64,000 bases of DNA from Ignavibacteria bacterium (GTDB taxonomy: Bacteria; Bacteroidota; Ignavibacteria; Kapaibacteriales; Kapaibacteriaceae): assembly GCA_016707005.1 (NCBI GenBank), contig JADJIQ010000002.1, positions 372,001 to 436,000 on the forward strand. Reading direction: 5' to 3'. The notes under the pieces are model-generated. The model had not been told where the DNA came from and did not search any database. It saw only the letters and a list, made by a program, of their open reading frames with translations. Positions 63,375 to 64,000 of the stretch are shown one piece after another. Position 1 is the first letter of the stretch, and each line of letters starts with the position of its first letter. Position numbers and translations under genes: made by a program.

Positions 63375-63782
63375 ACGTAGGGGCGACGCCCCGCGTCGCC
63401 CGTTTGAAATGGACGCGTCGCCCGTTTGATTATGATGCGTCGCCCGTGTATCGGACCACACAACGCGGACGATAAACGTAGGGGCGACGCCCCGCGTGGC
63501 CCGTTCGTTTACGATGCGTCGCCCGTTTGAAACGGACGCGTCGCCCGTGTATCGGACCACACGACGCGGACGATAAACGTAGGGGCGACGCCCCGCGTCG
63601 CCCGTTTGAAATGAATGCGTCGCCCGTTTGAAATGAATGCGTCGCCCGTTTGAAATGTGCGTCGCCCGTTTGAAATGAATGCGTCGTCGGCCCATTTCGT
63701 ATTCGTTCCCCCCGCCCACCATTTCGTATTCGGGCGACGTCCCATTTCAAACATCTCGGGCGACGCGGGGCGTCGCCCCTAC
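63361..63782. repeat. REP array with 101-bp tandem units
   Basis: A block comprising the last codons of the transposase and a GTAGGGGCGACGCCCC hairpin occurs at 63361-63402, 63462-63503 and 63563-63604, exactly 101 bp apart. Between and after them GCGTCGCCCGTTTGAAAT units are repeated many times. An exact inverted copy of the 26-bp hairpin closes the region at 63757-63782. The long reading frames across it are not genes. Confidence 0.85.
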
Positions 63783-63803
63783 ACCATTTCCGCGAATTAA
63801 TCA

Positions 63804-63835
63804 TTTGTTTTAATCATTTGTTTAACCTATGTTGC
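63804..63835 (+). promoter_or_regulatory. promoter of the TetR gene
   Basis: TTTG (63804-63807), a 20-bp spacer and TATGTTGC (63828-63835, a close match to TAnnTTTG) lie before ATG 63839. The spacing of 3 nt to the start codon again suggests a leaderless transcript. Confidence 0.45.
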
Positions 63836-63838
63836 GTC

Positions 63839-64000
63839 ATGCCCCCTACCGACATAACCACGATGGAAAAGATCCGCGATGCGGCACAGCGACTCTTTGT
63901 ACTACAAGGGTTCTCGGCCACAACCACGCGCGACATCGCAAAGGAAGCTGGGATCAACCTAGCGTTGGTGAATTATTACTTCGGGAGTAAACAGAACCTC
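63839..64000 (+). CDS. TetR-family regulator, N-terminal part
   Basis: The first 54 residues of a TetR/AcrR repressor; the gene runs off the window. The helix-turn-helix reads TTTRDIAKEAGINLALVNYYFGSKQNL (in part), preceded by IRDAAQRLFVLQGFSA. Such proteins usually control efflux or metabolic genes that lie next to them, outside this window. Confidence 0.9.
   Translation, partial: MPPTDITTMEKIRDAAQRLFVLQGFSATTTRDIAKEAGINLALVNYYFGSKQNL

Noticed and set aside
63246..63804. Long minus-strand reading frames with repeated FKRATHSFQTGDA-like peptides
   Set aside because: They are translations of the GCGTCGCCCGTTTGAAAT repeats and not genes.

Overview
The window looks like a chromosome segment of a Bacteroidota-group bacterium, most likely from the Chlorobiota/Kapabacteria side. 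This rests on an exported protein with a type IX secretion C-terminal domain, a CzcA-TolC fusion, a TonB receptor with a carboxypeptidase-like N-terminal domain, promoters with the TAnnTTTG -7 element, and rarity of strong Shine-Dalgarno sites. No rRNA or marker gene is present, so the taxon is an inference.

Layout. 1-7.3 kb: a DUF4143 ATPase, a DNA-end-processing pair (MBL exonuclease and a DNA ligase that has lost its adenylation domain), MetZ and a three-gene proton-translocating transhydrogenase. 7.3-15.1 kb: a TonB receptor, MntR and MntH metal operon behind a palindromic operator, then RNase R and a DUF2442-DUF4160 fusion. 15.1-20.6 kb: a type IX-secreted protein, an NlpC/P60 peptidase and a peptide-binding protein. 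20.8-26.8 kb: a heavy-metal RND efflux operon. 27.1-30.4 kb: an exported protein, a CrtW-like ketolase, YbeY and DUF494.

30.6-46.6 kb is a 16-kb genomic island inserted in the 3' end of tRNA-Arg(CCT), bounded by a 19-bp direct repeat. It carries a tyrosine integrase, an unknown coupled protein, an excisionase-like protein, a split primase/helicase module followed by iteron-like repeats, a class III nucleotide cyclase with a nonsense-riddled coupled partner, an HsdM-HsdS fusion with a PrrC-type anticodon nuclease and HsdR, and an ImmA/IrrE-DUF4411 pair. It reads as a satellite-like or integrative element loaded with defence genes.

46.6-64 kb: a VOC protein, small lipoproteins, DUF4160/DUF2442, a TlpA-like protein, quinol-dependent NO reductase, an ArsR-AHSA1 pair, a tripartite ABC exporter operon, a frameshifted REP-associated transposase with its REP array, and the start of a TetR regulator.

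Two patterns run through the whole window. Short tandem repeats (7 or 8 bp, containing a stop codon) sit directly after many stop codons. Several start codons lie only 3-7 nt after a TAnnTTTG-like element, which suggests leaderless transcripts. The likeliest unusual systems are the HsdMS-PrrC-HsdR locus, the cyclase locus, the domain-deleted ligase and the stop-codon repeat arrays.
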